Positions 1 to 8,399 of a DNA stretch of 12,988 bases are shown piece after piece. Below the pieces are notes generated by a model. That model was given only the letters and a program-made list of their open reading frames with translations. It was not told the origin of the DNA and made no database searches. Made by a program: the position numbers and the translations under genes. Numbering within the stretch: position 1 is the first letter of the stretch; every line of letters starts with the position of its first letter. The DNA comes from Bacteroidales bacterium (lineage in GTDB: Bacteria > Bacteroidota > Bacteroidia > Bacteroidales > WCHB1-69). The stretch covers positions 1-12,988 of the forward strand of contig JAEEUY010000015.1 of the NCBI GenBank assembly GCA_016290715.1. The letters are read 5' to 3'.

Positions 1-1854
1 GTATGCAGCCAGGGTACGGTAACGCTGAGCACGAGTGTGGCAGCGGAATCCATCGTATGGTTAGTGAACGGGGACTCAGCGTCAACAAGCGCAGAACTCC
101 AGCTGGAGAATGTAACCGAGAATGCGGCAGTAACGCTCAAGGTAACCTACAGCGAAGCATACGGCTGCACGTCAGAACAGAATGTGACAATCGAGGTTAA
201 CGAGCTGCCGACGCGTGAGATCAACGCAACGATCTGTGAAGGCGACGTATATGCAGCCAACGGCTTCAATATAGAGGCACCGGCGACGGGCACCTACACA
301 CGCACGGAGGCCAACCCGGCGGGCTGTGACAGCCTGATCACGCTGAACCTGACAGTCAACACCTTGGATACGACAACAGAGTCCCTGACCCTGAATGTTG
401 AAGAGCTGCCGTACATCTACCACGGCACGGCACTCACGGCAGGCGGCCAGTACTACATCCATGTTCCTGTGGCCGGCGGCTGCGACGAGGTGTACGACGT
501 GACTGTGACGGTTAACGACACTCACGGAGGCCAGGCGTTCCTGACAGCGGGCATGACCAACGACACGATAGTCCTGAAGGCGTTCTCCAACGCAGAAGAC
601 CCGAGCAAGAAGGTGGCCATCAGATACACGGTGTTCAAGGATGAGGCACAGGTAACGCTGCTGACGGATGAGTGCGGCGGCAAGCTGAACATCTCCACGG
701 AATACCTGGGCAACTACTACGGCAAGCTTCTGACGAACGGCGTGGGCTACATCCCGGGCAACACGTTCGTACTGGCGAACAACCAATACGACTACTTCTA
801 CCTGCACTTCCTGAACGCAAGAGAGAACGTTCTGACGAACACGTTCACGAAGAACGGCGACTACCGAATCGAGTTCGAACTGTTAGAACAAGAGGGCGGT
901 GTTGACTATGCGTTGAACTATGCGGCCAGCGACGGCAGCCTGCTGCGCATCGGTGGTAAGAACACGAGCGACGGCCAGGTATTGGCGAGGACCTCGATAA
1001 GCTTCAGCATAGAAGGCCAAGAGGAAGAGGAGGAGGAAGGCCCGTTCCCGGCAGGCTATCCTGTACTGAACATCACGGAGGCGAACGTAACGGCGACCAC
1101 GAGCATAGACACGCTGACGGTATCGGGCAACGGCTATGAGGAGACGACGAAAGTGGCGATCTACTACACGATCTACGAGGACGACGAGCCTGTATCCTAC
1201 CTGTCAGACGTGGCGACGGTTAAGATGGAGACGTACTATGCGACGATGAACCGCTACATAGGGAAGAACGTGACTACGGCAACGGGCTCGATCCCGGGCA
1301 ACACGTTCGCACCATCCTCATCGTACAAGTACAACTACTTCTACCTGCACTTCCTGAACAACGAAGAGGTGGTGAAGAACCGGATCAACGTGACGTGGAA
1401 ACGCACGGGCAACTACAAGATCGCGTTCGACCTTGTGGAAATGACGGGCGGCAGCGACTTCGCGTTGACGTGGACGACAGGCAAGAAGCTGGGCGGCAAG
1501 AATGCGACGAGCACAGGCCTGCTGCTGGCCACCGACACGATCTTCTACAACATCACCGATCTGGATGCAATAGCAGCAACCATCAGCGAGAGTGCGACAG
1601 AAGAGGCGTCAAGCGAGATAGGCCTGTACCCGAACCCGACGAACGGCAAGGCGACCCTGACCCTTGGCAGGACGGAAGAACCGGCTGTGGTACGCATCAC
1701 CGACATGAACGGCAAGCTGATGAAGGCTTACACGCTTGAGGCAGGTGAGACCCAGAAAGTTCTCAACGTTGAAGGCTGGGCGGAAGGCGTTTACTTCGTA
1801 ACCGTACAAAGTGCCGACAACTTCGTAACGAAGAAACTGGTTGTAACAAGATAA
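1..1854 (+). CDS. Large T9SS-exported surface/secreted protein, 3' part (5' end outside window)
   Basis: The frame is open from base 1, so only the last 617 residues are visible and the true start lies upstream. Residue numbers here count from base 1. Residues 1-172 look like Ig-like beta-rich modules, including a Cys-containing unit (ICEGD... to ...AGCDSL) often seen in long Bacteroidota adhesin-like proteins. Residues ~179-338 and ~356-520 are a tandem pair of related ~160-residue repeats, split by a linker with six consecutive Glu at 341-346. Residues ~539-617 match a T9SS type A sorting domain: YPNPTNG at 543-549, then a VRITDMNGK strand, GVYFVTV and a terminal KKLVVTR. In that family the domain sends the protein across the outer membrane, where it is normally cleaved and the protein is anchored or released. 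No catalytic motif is visible, so adhesion or a structural role is only a guess. Composition is GC-rich (about 45-65 % in lines counted by eye) with many ACG, AAC, GGC and CTG codons, unlike its neighbours. A terminator follows 25 bp after the stop. Confidence 0.88.
   Translation, partial: VCSQGTVTLSTSVAAESIVWLVNGDSASTSAELQLENVTENAAVTLKVTYSEAYGCTSEQNVTIEVNELPTREINATICEGDVYAANGFNIEAPATGTYTRTEANPAGCDSLITLNLTVNTLDTTTESLTLNVEELPYIYHGTALTAGGQYYIHVPVAGGCDEVYDVTVTVNDTHGGQAFLTAGMTNDTIVLKAFSNAEDPSKKVAIRYTVFKDEAQVTLLTDECGGKLNISTEYLGNYYGKLLTNGVGYIPGNTFVLANNQYDYFYLHFLNARENVLTNTFTKNGDYRIEFELLEQEGGVDYALNYAASDGSLLRIGGKNTSDGQVLARTSISFSIEGQEEEEEEGPFPAGYPVLNITEANVTATTSIDTLTVSGNGYEETTKVAIYYTIYEDDEPVSYLSDVATVKMETYYATMNRYIGKNVTTATGSIPGNTFAPSSSYKYNYFYLHFLNNEEVVKNRINVTWKRTGNYKIAFDLVEMTGGSDFALTWTTGKKLGGKNATSTGLLLATDTIFYNITDLDAIAATISESATEEASSEIGLYPNPTNGKATLTLGRTEEPAVVRITDMNGKLMKAYTLEAGETQKVLNVEGWAEGVYFVTVQSADNFVTKKLVVTR
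535..1014 (+). repeat. Tandem protein repeat, copy 1 (in T9SS cargo)
   Basis: First copy of a ~160-residue module. Features shared with the second copy, in order: VAIxYTxxxD, GxIPGNTF, YFYLHFLN, GxYxIxFxLxExxGGxDxAL, IGGKN or LGGKN, and LAxxxIxF. Two stretches are identical at DNA level with the second copy: 19 nt at 751-769 and 26 nt at 791-816. I do not recognise the module as a named domain. Confidence 0.85.
1066..1560 (+). repeat. Tandem protein repeat, copy 2 (in T9SS cargo)
   Basis: Second copy of the module, separated from the first by a Glu-rich and Pro/Gly linker (about 1015-1065). The patches at 1291-1309 and 1334-1359 repeat those at 751-769 and 791-816 exactly. The offsets are 540 and 543 nt, so both stay in frame and differ by one codon of indel. 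Other parts of the two copies have diverged considerably, so this is an older duplication with a conserved core. Confidence 0.85.
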
Positions 1855-1878
1855 CAGTTACAGCAAACCATACGAGCA

Positions 1879-1913
1879 AGAGGGCAAACCATTTATTGGT
1901 TGCCCTCTTTTTT
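1879..1913 (+). terminator. Rho-independent terminator after T9SS cargo gene
   Basis: The stem AGAGGGCAAACCA (1879-1891) pairs with TGGTTGCCCTCT (1897-1908) with one bulged A, around a 5-nt TTTAT loop. A run of six T follows (1908-1913). It ends transcription of the upstream gene before the rhodanese promoter. Confidence 0.9.
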
Positions 1914-1941
1914 ATTGTACAAAAGTTATTCGCAAAAAAAA

Positions 1942-1972
1942 TTAGAATAAATGAAAAAGATGTGTATCTTTG
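1942..1972 (+). promoter_or_regulatory. Bacteroidota-type promoter for rhodanese lipoprotein gene
   Basis: A -7 box TATCTTTG (1965-1972) fits the Bacteroidota consensus TAnnTTTG. A -33-like TTAG (1942-1945, one mismatch to TTTG) lies upstream with a 19-bp spacer. The start codon at 1999 follows after a short A-rich leader. Confidence 0.75.
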
Positions 1973-1998
1973 CATCCTAATTCAAAATTAAAAAAACG

Positions 1999-2373
1999 AT
2001 GAAAAGAATAGTTATTTTTATCACCTTTATTTTTTCTTTCATATTTATGGGTTGTGCCCAAGAGCAAGGGTATAAATCTGTAAATAATGATGAATTTGCC
2101 AAAGTAATATCTGCTAAAAAAGTACAGATTGTAGATGTTCGTTCCAGCAAAGAATTTGATGAAGGGCATATTAAGAATGCGGTAAATATGGATGTTTTGA
2201 AAGCAGAATTCAATGACCAGATTCAAAGTTTAAAGAAAAAAGTCCCTGTAGCAGTTTATTGTCGGAGTGGTAAGCGAAGCAAAGTGGCTGCTAAAAAGTT
2301 AGCATCTTTAGGATATACAGTTTATGAATTAGACAAAGGGATTGCAGCATGGAATGGTGACATTGTGAAATGA
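1999..2373 (+). CDS. Rhodanese-like domain lipoprotein
   Basis: 124 residues, single rhodanese domain. The N-terminus has KR, a hydrophobic stretch, and a lipobox FMGC with Cys19 as the likely lipidated residue, so the protein should be an envelope lipoprotein facing the periplasm or cell surface. The domain runs from ~25 to 124: DVR at 46-48, EFDEGHI at 52-58, and an active-site loop CRSGKRS at 88-94 with Cys88 as the persulfide-forming residue. A closing GIAAW motif stands at 114-118. Rhodanese domains transfer sulfane sulfur or carry persulfides; the physiological acceptor cannot be told from the sequence. The gene has its own promoter and terminator and is monocistronic, convergent with dnaE. 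Its GC content is low (one line counted at about 30 %), in contrast to the gene before it. The ATG at 1999 is well supported by the lipoprotein signal directly after it. Confidence 0.93.
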   Translation: MKRIVIFITFIFSFIFMGCAQEQGYKSVNNDEFAKVISAKKVQIVDVRSSKEFDEGHIKNAVNMDVLKAEFNDQIQSLKKKVPVAVYCRSGKRSKVAAKKLASLGYTVYELDKGIAAWNGDIVK

Positions 2374-2394
2374 TGCTAAAGAGTATAAAAAGAG

Positions 2395-2432
2395 AGCGAG
2401 CGGAGTTGAATACCAATCCCGCTCGCTTTTTT
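2395..2432. terminator. Bidirectional terminator between rhodanese gene and dnaE
   Basis: A perfect 9-bp GC-rich stem AGCGAGCGG (2395-2403) and CCGCTCGCT (2419-2427) with a 15-nt loop. On the plus strand it is followed by a T run (2427-2432). On the minus strand the stem is followed by CTCTTTTTATAC (complement of ~2382-2393), so it can also stop dnaE transcripts, whose stop codon is at 2450. Confidence 0.88.
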
Positions 2433-2449
2433 ATGGGTTGTTATTAATG

Positions 2450-5400
2450 TTAGTCTAATGAGACCATGGCAGGGAGTGTTTTATCCCAAATTCCAATGAA
2501 CTTTTCAGGGTCTATCTTTTTCTCATGATTATAGAAATTGCAACTGAAATCGCTATTTAGGGAAATTATTTCAATAATCAACGGCTTGTTGCCTGGTACT
2601 TTGTCAATCAGGTCTTTAAGAATGTATGAAAAATTACTGGAGATATCTGAGATATCGATTTTTAAACGAACATTTTTGCATTTTTTATGATAAGCATCAC
2701 CCAAATACATCATATTCACAGGTTTGAGAGCATATCTTTTTTTCTCCACTTCTTTAGCATAGCCTAATTCAGAAATACGTGCTTCTACAAATAGAAATTG
2801 TCCTGGCTGAAATAGGTGTGCATTTTTGCTATAATCATCTTTATATAACCACCATGAAAAGGTATTTTCATAGTCTTCCAAATGAACGACACCATACTTT
2901 CTTCCATTTCTATCTTCATATTCTTGCTTATCTGCGACCATTGCAGCAAATGAATAGGTTTTGTCAGTATAGTTCTTCCATTGATCTTGCTCTTTGATGA
3001 AATTTAATGTTGTATTAGTAAGGGATTGGATAAGACATTGATACTCGTCGAGAGGATGTCCTGAGATATAGAAACCTGCAATCTCTTTTTCATGTTTCAG
3101 TTGCTCGTAGTTGCTCCAAGGGGTACAGTTTGGAATTGGGGGAAAGGCGGAATTGCTCAATTCGGCGGGAGCTTCGTCGAAAATAGAAAACTGCAGGCTA
3201 TTGTTATTCCCTTGTTTGCGGGAGCCGTAAGTAATCAGTTTTTCAACAAAGGTCTTGTGGTCTTTGTCTTCTGCAAAAAATTGGGCACGATGAATGTTCC
3301 CAAAACTATCAAAAGTACCCACACAGGCCATATTCTCAATCACGCGGCGATTACAGGAACGCAGATTAATACGTTCAATAAAATTGAAAATATCGGTAAA
3401 ACGTCCCTGTTCGTTTCGTTCGTTTACAAGGTCAAGTACAGAATTGGCACCTACACCTTTCAAGGCAGCCAAACCGAAACGAATGGCACCTTCATTGTTT
3501 ACCGTGAAATCCAGTTCTGATTCATTGATATCGGGAGGTAGCACTTTGATGCCGTGTATCTTAGCTTCGTCGATGAGAATGGCAACCTTTTTCAGGTCGT
3601 TGATTTCCATCGTTAAGTTTGCTGCCAAAAATTCAGCCATGTAATTGGCTTTCAGCCATGCCGTTTGATATGAGACGAAGGCATAGCAGGTGGCGTGTGA
3701 TTTGTTGAAAGCATATTCTGCAAATTTGCGCCACTCTTCCCATATCTTTTTCAAATCGCTCTCTTTATACTTATTTTTCGTACCCCCATCAATGAACTTT
3801 TTGTTCATTTTTTCCATAACATCTATTTTCTTCTTACCCATGGCTTTACGCAAGGTGTCGGCATCTCCTCGGGTGAAACCGGCCAATAAGCGTGAAAGTT
3901 GCATCACCTGTTCTTGATACACGGTTATACCATAGGTTTCATCCAATATTTTGGCCATTTCCGGAATAGGATACTCTATCTTTTCCTGTCCATTTTTTCT
4001 ACGTATAAAGGAAGGAATGTTATCCATTGGTCCTGGACGATATAATGAAACCATCGCAATGATGTCGGCAAACCGTTCAGGTTTCAATTCCCGTAAGTAT
4101 TTGCGCATTCCCGGACTTTCAAATTGAAATACGGCTGTCATATCCCCGTTTTGAAACAACTCAAAAGTTTTAGGATCATCCAAGGGGATGTCATCTATTT
4201 CAATATCAATGCCGTATCTTTTTTTGATGTTATATAGCGATTTTGAAATGATATCTAATGTTTTTAAACCGAGGAAATCCATTTTCAACAAACCAGCATC
4301 CTCCACCAACGAGCCCTCATATTCGGTAACCATGGTTTCTGAATTTTTGGAGGTGGCCAAGGGAATGCAGTCAAAGAGACTGTCACGACCAATGATGACA
4401 CCACAAGCATGCACTCCCGTATTCCGGATGGTGCCGTCTAATTTGAGAGCGAACTCCATTGTTTTCTTTTCCAAATCGCTGCCTTCTTCTAAGGTCTTTC
4501 GTAATTCAGGAACCGCTTCCACCTTTTTCTTTTCGTCACCATAAATGGCTTGAGCCAGTGATTTGGCATTATCGGGCACTAATTTGGCAAGATAGTTGCT
4601 TCTTTCTAACGGTAACTTAATGGCTCTGGCACAGTCTCTGATGGCTGATTTCCCTTTCATTTCGCCAAAAGTAACAATGACTGCGACCTTTTCCTTCCCA
4701 TATTTCTCGCTTACATATTGGATAGTTTTTTCACGTCCGGTACTATCCATATCAATATCCATATCGGGTAAGGAAATGCGGTCTGGATTCAAGAAACGTT
4801 CAAATAGCAGGTCGTATTTGATGGGATCTATATTAGTGATATTCAGGCAGTATGCAATGGCAGAACCGGCGGCAGAACCACGGCCAGGACCAAATCGGAT
4901 GCCATTTTTTTTCCCTGCCTCTATGAAATCTAAGACAATTAAAAAGTAGCCAGGGTAGCCCATTCCTTTCACCGTATTCAGCTCAAACTCCAAACGTTCT
5001 TTGATTTCATCAGAAAGATTTTCACCCCAACGTTTTTTCGCACCTTCCCATGTCAGATGTTGCAAATAATCAAATTCATCTTTAAAGGGAGCCGGAACCT
5101 CAAAACGGGGCAGGGTAGCTGGATGATGAAGAGATATGACCTCCACTTTATCAACAATTTCCTGTGTATTGGCAATTACTTCCGGATGGTCGGCAAAAAG
5201 TGCTGACATTTCATCATGGGTACGAAAATACTCTTCTCCAGAGTAGGCCATGCCATTATCGGAATCTTCATCTGAAGCCACTTTGTCATCAACATACTCT
5301 TTATTGGTGTTGATACAGATGAGCATTTTATGGGCAGGATAGTCTTCCTTTTCAACAAAATGCACATCATTGGTGGCAATGCATTTAACATTGTATTTTT

Positions 5401-6181
5401 TAGATAGTTGCAAAATAGCTTCATTCACCAATTTCTGCTCTTTGTGCCCATTTCGTTGCAATTCGAGATAGTAGTCATCTCCAAAAATATCTATGAATTC
5501 TTCCACTACTTTCCCTGCTGCTTCAAGATTGAATTGTTCGGGAATGATGTCATCAACAGGGTATGGATTGTCACGCATGATAATTTGGGGCAATTCCCCC
5601 CCAAGACAGGCCGAACTGGCAATCACTCCCTTGGAATATTTGCGCATCAATTCTTTGTCGATACGGGGTTTGTAGTATTCGCCCTCAATCCAGCCGTAAG
5701 AGACCATACGGCTCAGATTCTTGTATCCTTCCATATTTTTGGCAAGAAGGATCAAGTGATGACCGCTACGATCTTCTTTGCTTTTTTTAGAGAAACGGCT
5801 GCCGCGTGCCACATATACTTCACACCCAATAATAGCTTTAAATGGTTCATAATGAATTGGTTCTGGCTCCAGTTTTTCAATTTCTTCGGGGGTGAGCTCA
5901 ATCTTGTTTTTTTCCTCCTCTTTGGCTGCTGTCTTCTTTTTTTCTAAAGCTTCCTCTTTGGCTTTATCAAAAGCTTCTTTTTTGAGTTTTTTGATATTGT
6001 CTTCATTCAGTTTTTCCACTTCAGAAACAAAAGTATAGATGCCATACATATTGCCGTGATCAGTAACTGCCATGGCACGCTGTCCATCATTGTATGCTTT
6101 CCTGATAAGACCGGGGATAGTGGCCAACCCATCTAAAATGGAATACTGTGTGTGAACGTGTAGGTGGGTGAATTTATTCAT
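2450..6181 (-). CDS. dnaE: DNA polymerase III alpha subunit (DnaE)
   Basis: 1243 residues, the catalytic replicative polymerase (C-family). The PHP domain covers residues ~1-290: HLHVH at 6-10, LDG with Asp17, TDHGN at 40-44, GCEVY at 119-123, HH at 141-142, ACLGG at 191-195 and NDVH at 271-274. A highly charged Lys/Glu-rich insert at ~56-110, probably a coiled coil, sits inside this domain; I recall similar inserts in other Bacteroidota DnaE. The palm carries FGPGRGSAAGS at 430-440, PDMDID at 472-477 (two catalytic Asp) and MDFLGL at 634-639 (third catalytic Asp635). The conserved HACGVIIG is at 591-598. After the fingers and helix-hairpin-helix region, QFSIF at 997-1001 fits a beta-clamp binding motif, and an OB-fold-like segment follows at ~1075-1160. 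Longer than E. coli DnaE (1160), partly because of the insert. It lies 44 bp downstream of the M3 peptidase gene on the same strand, with no convincing promoter between them. No frameshift is seen. Confidence 0.98.
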   Translation of the reverse strand: MNKFTHLHVHTQYSILDGLATIPGLIRKAYNDGQRAMAVTDHGNMYGIYTFVSEVEKLNEDNIKKLKKEAFDKAKEEALEKKKTAAKEEEKNKIELTPEEIEKLEPEPIHYEPFKAIIGCEVYVARGSRFSKKSKEDRSGHHLILLAKNMEGYKNLSRMVSYGWIEGEYYKPRIDKELMRKYSKGVIASSACLGGELPQIIMRDNPYPVDDIIPEQFNLEAAGKVVEEFIDIFGDDYYLELQRNGHKEQKLVNEAILQLSKKYNVKCIATNDVHFVEKEDYPAHKMLICINTNKEYVDDKVASDEDSDNGMAYSGEEYFRTHDEMSALFADHPEVIANTQEIVDKVEVISLHHPATLPRFEVPAPFKDEFDYLQHLTWEGAKKRWGENLSDEIKERLEFELNTVKGMGYPGYFLIVLDFIEAGKKNGIRFGPGRGSAAGSAIAYCLNITNIDPIKYDLLFERFLNPDRISLPDMDIDMDSTGREKTIQYVSEKYGKEKVAVIVTFGEMKGKSAIRDCARAIKLPLERSNYLAKLVPDNAKSLAQAIYGDEKKKVEAVPELRKTLEEGSDLEKKTMEFALKLDGTIRNTGVHACGVIIGRDSLFDCIPLATSKNSETMVTEYEGSLVEDAGLLKMDFLGLKTLDIISKSLYNIKKRYGIDIEIDDIPLDDPKTFELFQNGDMTAVFQFESPGMRKYLRELKPERFADIIAMVSLYRPGPMDNIPSFIRRKNGQEKIEYPIPEMAKILDETYGITVYQEQVMQLSRLLAGFTRGDADTLRKAMGKKKIDVMEKMNKKFIDGGTKNKYKESDLKKIWEEWRKFAEYAFNKSHATCYAFVSYQTAWLKANYMAEFLAANLTMEINDLKKVAILIDEAKIHGIKVLPPDINESELDFTVNNEGAIRFGLAALKGVGANSVLDLVNERNEQGRFTDIFNFIERINLRSCNRRVIENMACVGTFDSFGNIHRAQFFAEDKDHKTFVEKLITYGSRKQGNNNSLQFSIFDEAPAELSNSAFPPIPNCTPWSNYEQLKHEKEIAGFYISGHPLDEYQCLIQSLTNTTLNFIKEQDQWKNYTDKTYSFAAMVADKQEYEDRNGRKYGVVHLEDYENTFSWWLYKDDYSKNAHLFQPGQFLFVEARISELGYAKEVEKKRYALKPVNMMYLGDAYHKKCKNVRLKIDISDISSNFSYILKDLIDKVPGNKPLIIEIISLNSDFSCNFYNHEKKIDPEKFIGIWDKTLPAMVSLD

Positions 6182-6225
6182 TATGAATCAAATAAAGGTT
6201 AATAATTAAAGAAATGGGTGAGGTG

Positions 6226-8328
6226 TTATTTTTTTAATCCGCTACGTTTTAACAAGGCATCAATTTTAGGCTCTCTTCCACGGAATTTGACATATAAGTC
6301 CATGGCTTTTTCGGAACCACCTTTTGAGAGAATATTTTCAACGTAGGAATCTGCGATTTTTTTATTATAAATGCCTTTTTGTTGGAAAAGAGAGTAAGCA
6401 TCGGCATCCAATACTTCTGCCCACTTATACCCATAATAGCCGGCGGCATAGCCTCCTGAAAAAATATGCGAAAAGGCAGTACTCATGCAAGTCCCTTCCA
6501 CTACAGGCATTAGTTCGGTACGTGCTAAGGCTTTACGCTCGCATGTGAGTATATCGTTTATTTTGCTTGGGTCTGTCGTATGCCACATCATGTCCAATAA
6601 TCCAAAACTGATCTGGCGACAAGAGGCGTAGGCGGCATGAAAATTATGGAAATCTTTTATTTTTTGAATCAAACTGTCAGGAATGAGTTCTTGGGTTTGG
6701 TAATGGTAGGCAAATTTGCTCAAATACTCCTTTTCCACCGACCAGTTTTCTAATAATTGGGAGGGGAGTTCCACAAAATCTCGGGGAACATTAGTCCCGG
6801 CAAGCGATTCGTAGTGTTGTTCTGATAACATCCCATGTAAAGAGTGTCCAAATTCGTGCATAAAAGTACGGACTTCGTCAAAAGTAAGCAAAGAGGGCAT
6901 TTCATCGGTAGATGGAGTGAAATTCATCACCAGCGACACCAACGGACGCACGTCATTCCCTTTTGCATCGTAATGTTGTTCTCTGAAAGCGGTCATCCAT
7001 GCCCCGTTGCGTTTGCTGTCGCGAGGATGGAAGTCCAAGTATAGGATGGCCTTCAGTTCTTGGTTTCGATAGACCTCGTAAACTTTGACATCTGGATGGT
7101 AAACTTGGATTTTGTCATTGGGAACAAATTGCAAATCAAACAGATCTGTAGCTAATCCGAACACACCGCCAATCACATTTTCCAATTTGAAATAGGGTTT
7201 GAGCATCTCGTCATTCACATTGAAAAGGGAGGTTTTATATTTCTCTGAATAGTATGCGAAATCCCAGCGTTGGATGGGCTCGTTAAAGCCTAATGATTGT
7301 GCAAACTGTTGCAGGTCTTTCATCTCTTTTTTGGCAGCAGGTAACGAACTTTTAAGCAGTTTTTCCTCTAAATCATACACATTTTTCGTGTTTTCTGCCA
7401 TTCTTTCTTCCAAAACATAGTCTGCATACGTTTTGTAACCCAATAACTTGGCTTTGGCATCGCGCAGGGTAACCAGTTCTTTAATGATGGATTGGTTGTC
7501 GAAATTATTTTGAAAAGCTCTGGCGTTGTATTGCAGATACATTTCCTTGCGGAATTCGCGATTATCGGCATAGGTAAGCACGGCCAGGTAGCTTGGCATC
7601 GACAAGTCGAAAAGCCATCCTTTTTGACCTTTGCTTTCCGCTTTTTTTTGTGCGATAGATATTGCGGATGACGGAATCCCACTCAATAATTTCTCATCGG
7701 TAATAAGCTTCGTATAAGCATTGGTGGAGGCTAGCACATTCTGACTATAGTTGAGTGAAAGGGTAGATAATTGCATATCTATTTTACGCAGTTTTTCCTT
7801 ATCTTCGTCAGACAGATTAGCTCCTTCCCGAACAAAAGATTTGTAGGTTTTTTCTAACAGCATTTTTTGGTCGGGGGCAAGTTCACCATGATGCTCATAC
7901 ACATAACGCACGCGGTTGAAAAGGGCGGGATCCAAATGAATGTCGTTCCCGAATTCTGTCAGCATAGGACTTATTTCTTGGGCAATTCTTTGCATCTCAT
8001 CAGAAGTATTGGCTTCTAACAGATTAAAAAAGATGCCACTGATTCTGTTGAGCAGTTGGCCTGAGTGTTCAAGTGCCACAATTGTATTTTCAAAAGTGGC
8101 CTTTGTTTTGGCCTCTTTTATCCTGTATAATTCTGACTTTGCTTCTGCCAAAGCATATTTGAAAGCAGGGACATAATGCTCTTCTTTTATCTGTTCAAAA
8201 GGAGGGGTTTGAAAAGGCGTATTCCATTCCTCCACCAAAGGATTGTTAACCGGTTTTTGCAAGTTTTGTGCACTCATTGTTAAGGAAATTAATACTATGA
8301 AAATAGTGGATAAACGTTTTTTGTTCAT
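6226..8328 (-). CDS. dcp: Secreted M3-family zinc metallopeptidase (peptidyl-dipeptidase Dcp / oligopeptidase A type)
   Basis: 700 residues from the chosen ATG at 8328. The frame is open to an ATG at 8361, but the later start gives a clean signal peptide: NKKR, a hydrophobic core, and SLTMSA before a probable cut near residue 20. The extra 11 residues would precede this signal. The enzyme should therefore act in the periplasm, removing dipeptides from or cutting short peptides. The zinc site is HEFGHSLH at 491-498 (His491, catalytic Glu492, His495), with the third ligand Glu520 in FVELPSQLLENW. The C-terminal GGYAAGYYGYKWAEV stretch (~626-640) carries the Tyr residues that stabilise the transition state in this family. 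Size and overall pattern fit M3A enzymes (~680-700). Dcp is the better choice over cytosolic OpdA because of the signal peptide, but exact specificity is an inference. It has a promoter at 8400-8431 and probably reads through into dnaE. Confidence 0.93.
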   Translation of the reverse strand: MNKKRLSTIFIVLISLTMSAQNLQKPVNNPLVEEWNTPFQTPPFEQIKEEHYVPAFKYALAEAKSELYRIKEAKTKATFENTIVALEHSGQLLNRISGIFFNLLEANTSDEMQRIAQEISPMLTEFGNDIHLDPALFNRVRYVYEHHGELAPDQKMLLEKTYKSFVREGANLSDEDKEKLRKIDMQLSTLSLNYSQNVLASTNAYTKLITDEKLLSGIPSSAISIAQKKAESKGQKGWLFDLSMPSYLAVLTYADNREFRKEMYLQYNARAFQNNFDNQSIIKELVTLRDAKAKLLGYKTYADYVLEERMAENTKNVYDLEEKLLKSSLPAAKKEMKDLQQFAQSLGFNEPIQRWDFAYYSEKYKTSLFNVNDEMLKPYFKLENVIGGVFGLATDLFDLQFVPNDKIQVYHPDVKVYEVYRNQELKAILYLDFHPRDSKRNGAWMTAFREQHYDAKGNDVRPLVSLVMNFTPSTDEMPSLLTFDEVRTFMHEFGHSLHGMLSEQHYESLAGTNVPRDFVELPSQLLENWSVEKEYLSKFAYHYQTQELIPDSLIQKIKDFHNFHAAYASCRQISFGLLDMMWHTTDPSKINDILTCERKALARTELMPVVEGTCMSTAFSHIFSGGYAAGYYGYKWAEVLDADAYSLFQQKGIYNKKIADSYVENILSKGGSEKAMDLYVKFRGREPKIDALLKRSGLKK

Positions 8329-8369
8329 AATATAAAAATATAGTAAATAAGTAAATATCAATGAAATAG

Positions 8370-8391
8370 AAATGCTATATTAGCAGCATTT
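8370..8391 (-). other. Small hairpin in the 5' leader of the M3 peptidase gene
   Basis: The leader contains two mutually exclusive inverted repeats: AAATGCT (8370-8376) with AGCATTT (8385-8391), and TGCTA (8373-8377) with TAGCA (8381-8385). Both are short and AT-rich. A regulatory role is possible but not shown by the sequence. Confidence 0.3.
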
Positions 8392-8399
8392 ATCGGACG

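Noticed and set aside
172..807. Long open frame (211 codons) on the minus strand inside the T9SS cargo gene
   Set aside because: It is antisense to a well-supported protein with clear repeats and a sorting domain. GC-rich, stop-poor codon use explains the open frame, and its translation is Val/Arg/Gln-rich with no motif.
1021..1038. GAG/GAA run considered as a phase-variable simple repeat
   Set aside because: It mixes GAG and GAA codons and is short, so it is not a uniform slippage tract; it reads as an acidic linker.
1395..1739. Plus-strand open frame of 114 codons overlapping the end of the T9SS cargo gene
   Set aside because: Shifted frame of the same GC-rich DNA; its product is rich in Arg, Asp and His, as expected of a shadow frame.
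3092..3520. Plus-strand open frame opposite dnaE
   Set aside because: Antisense to the conserved polymerase, with no promoter or recognisable protein motif.
5408..5947. Plus-strand open frame of 179 codons opposite the dnaE PHP domain, rich in Phe
   Set aside because: The Phe-rich translation is the complement of Lys/Glu-rich codons in the PHP insert; no independent gene evidence.
6182..6225. Possible promoter directly upstream of dnaE (TTTATTTG on the minus strand)
   Set aside because: The -7 match has a mismatch in a key position and no -33 box is found at the right distance; co-transcription with the peptidase gene is simpler.
8329..8361. Earlier ATG for the M3 peptidase, adding 11 residues
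   Set aside because: The start at 8328 gives a normal signal peptide; the extension would place a second hydrophobic stretch before the basic n-region.
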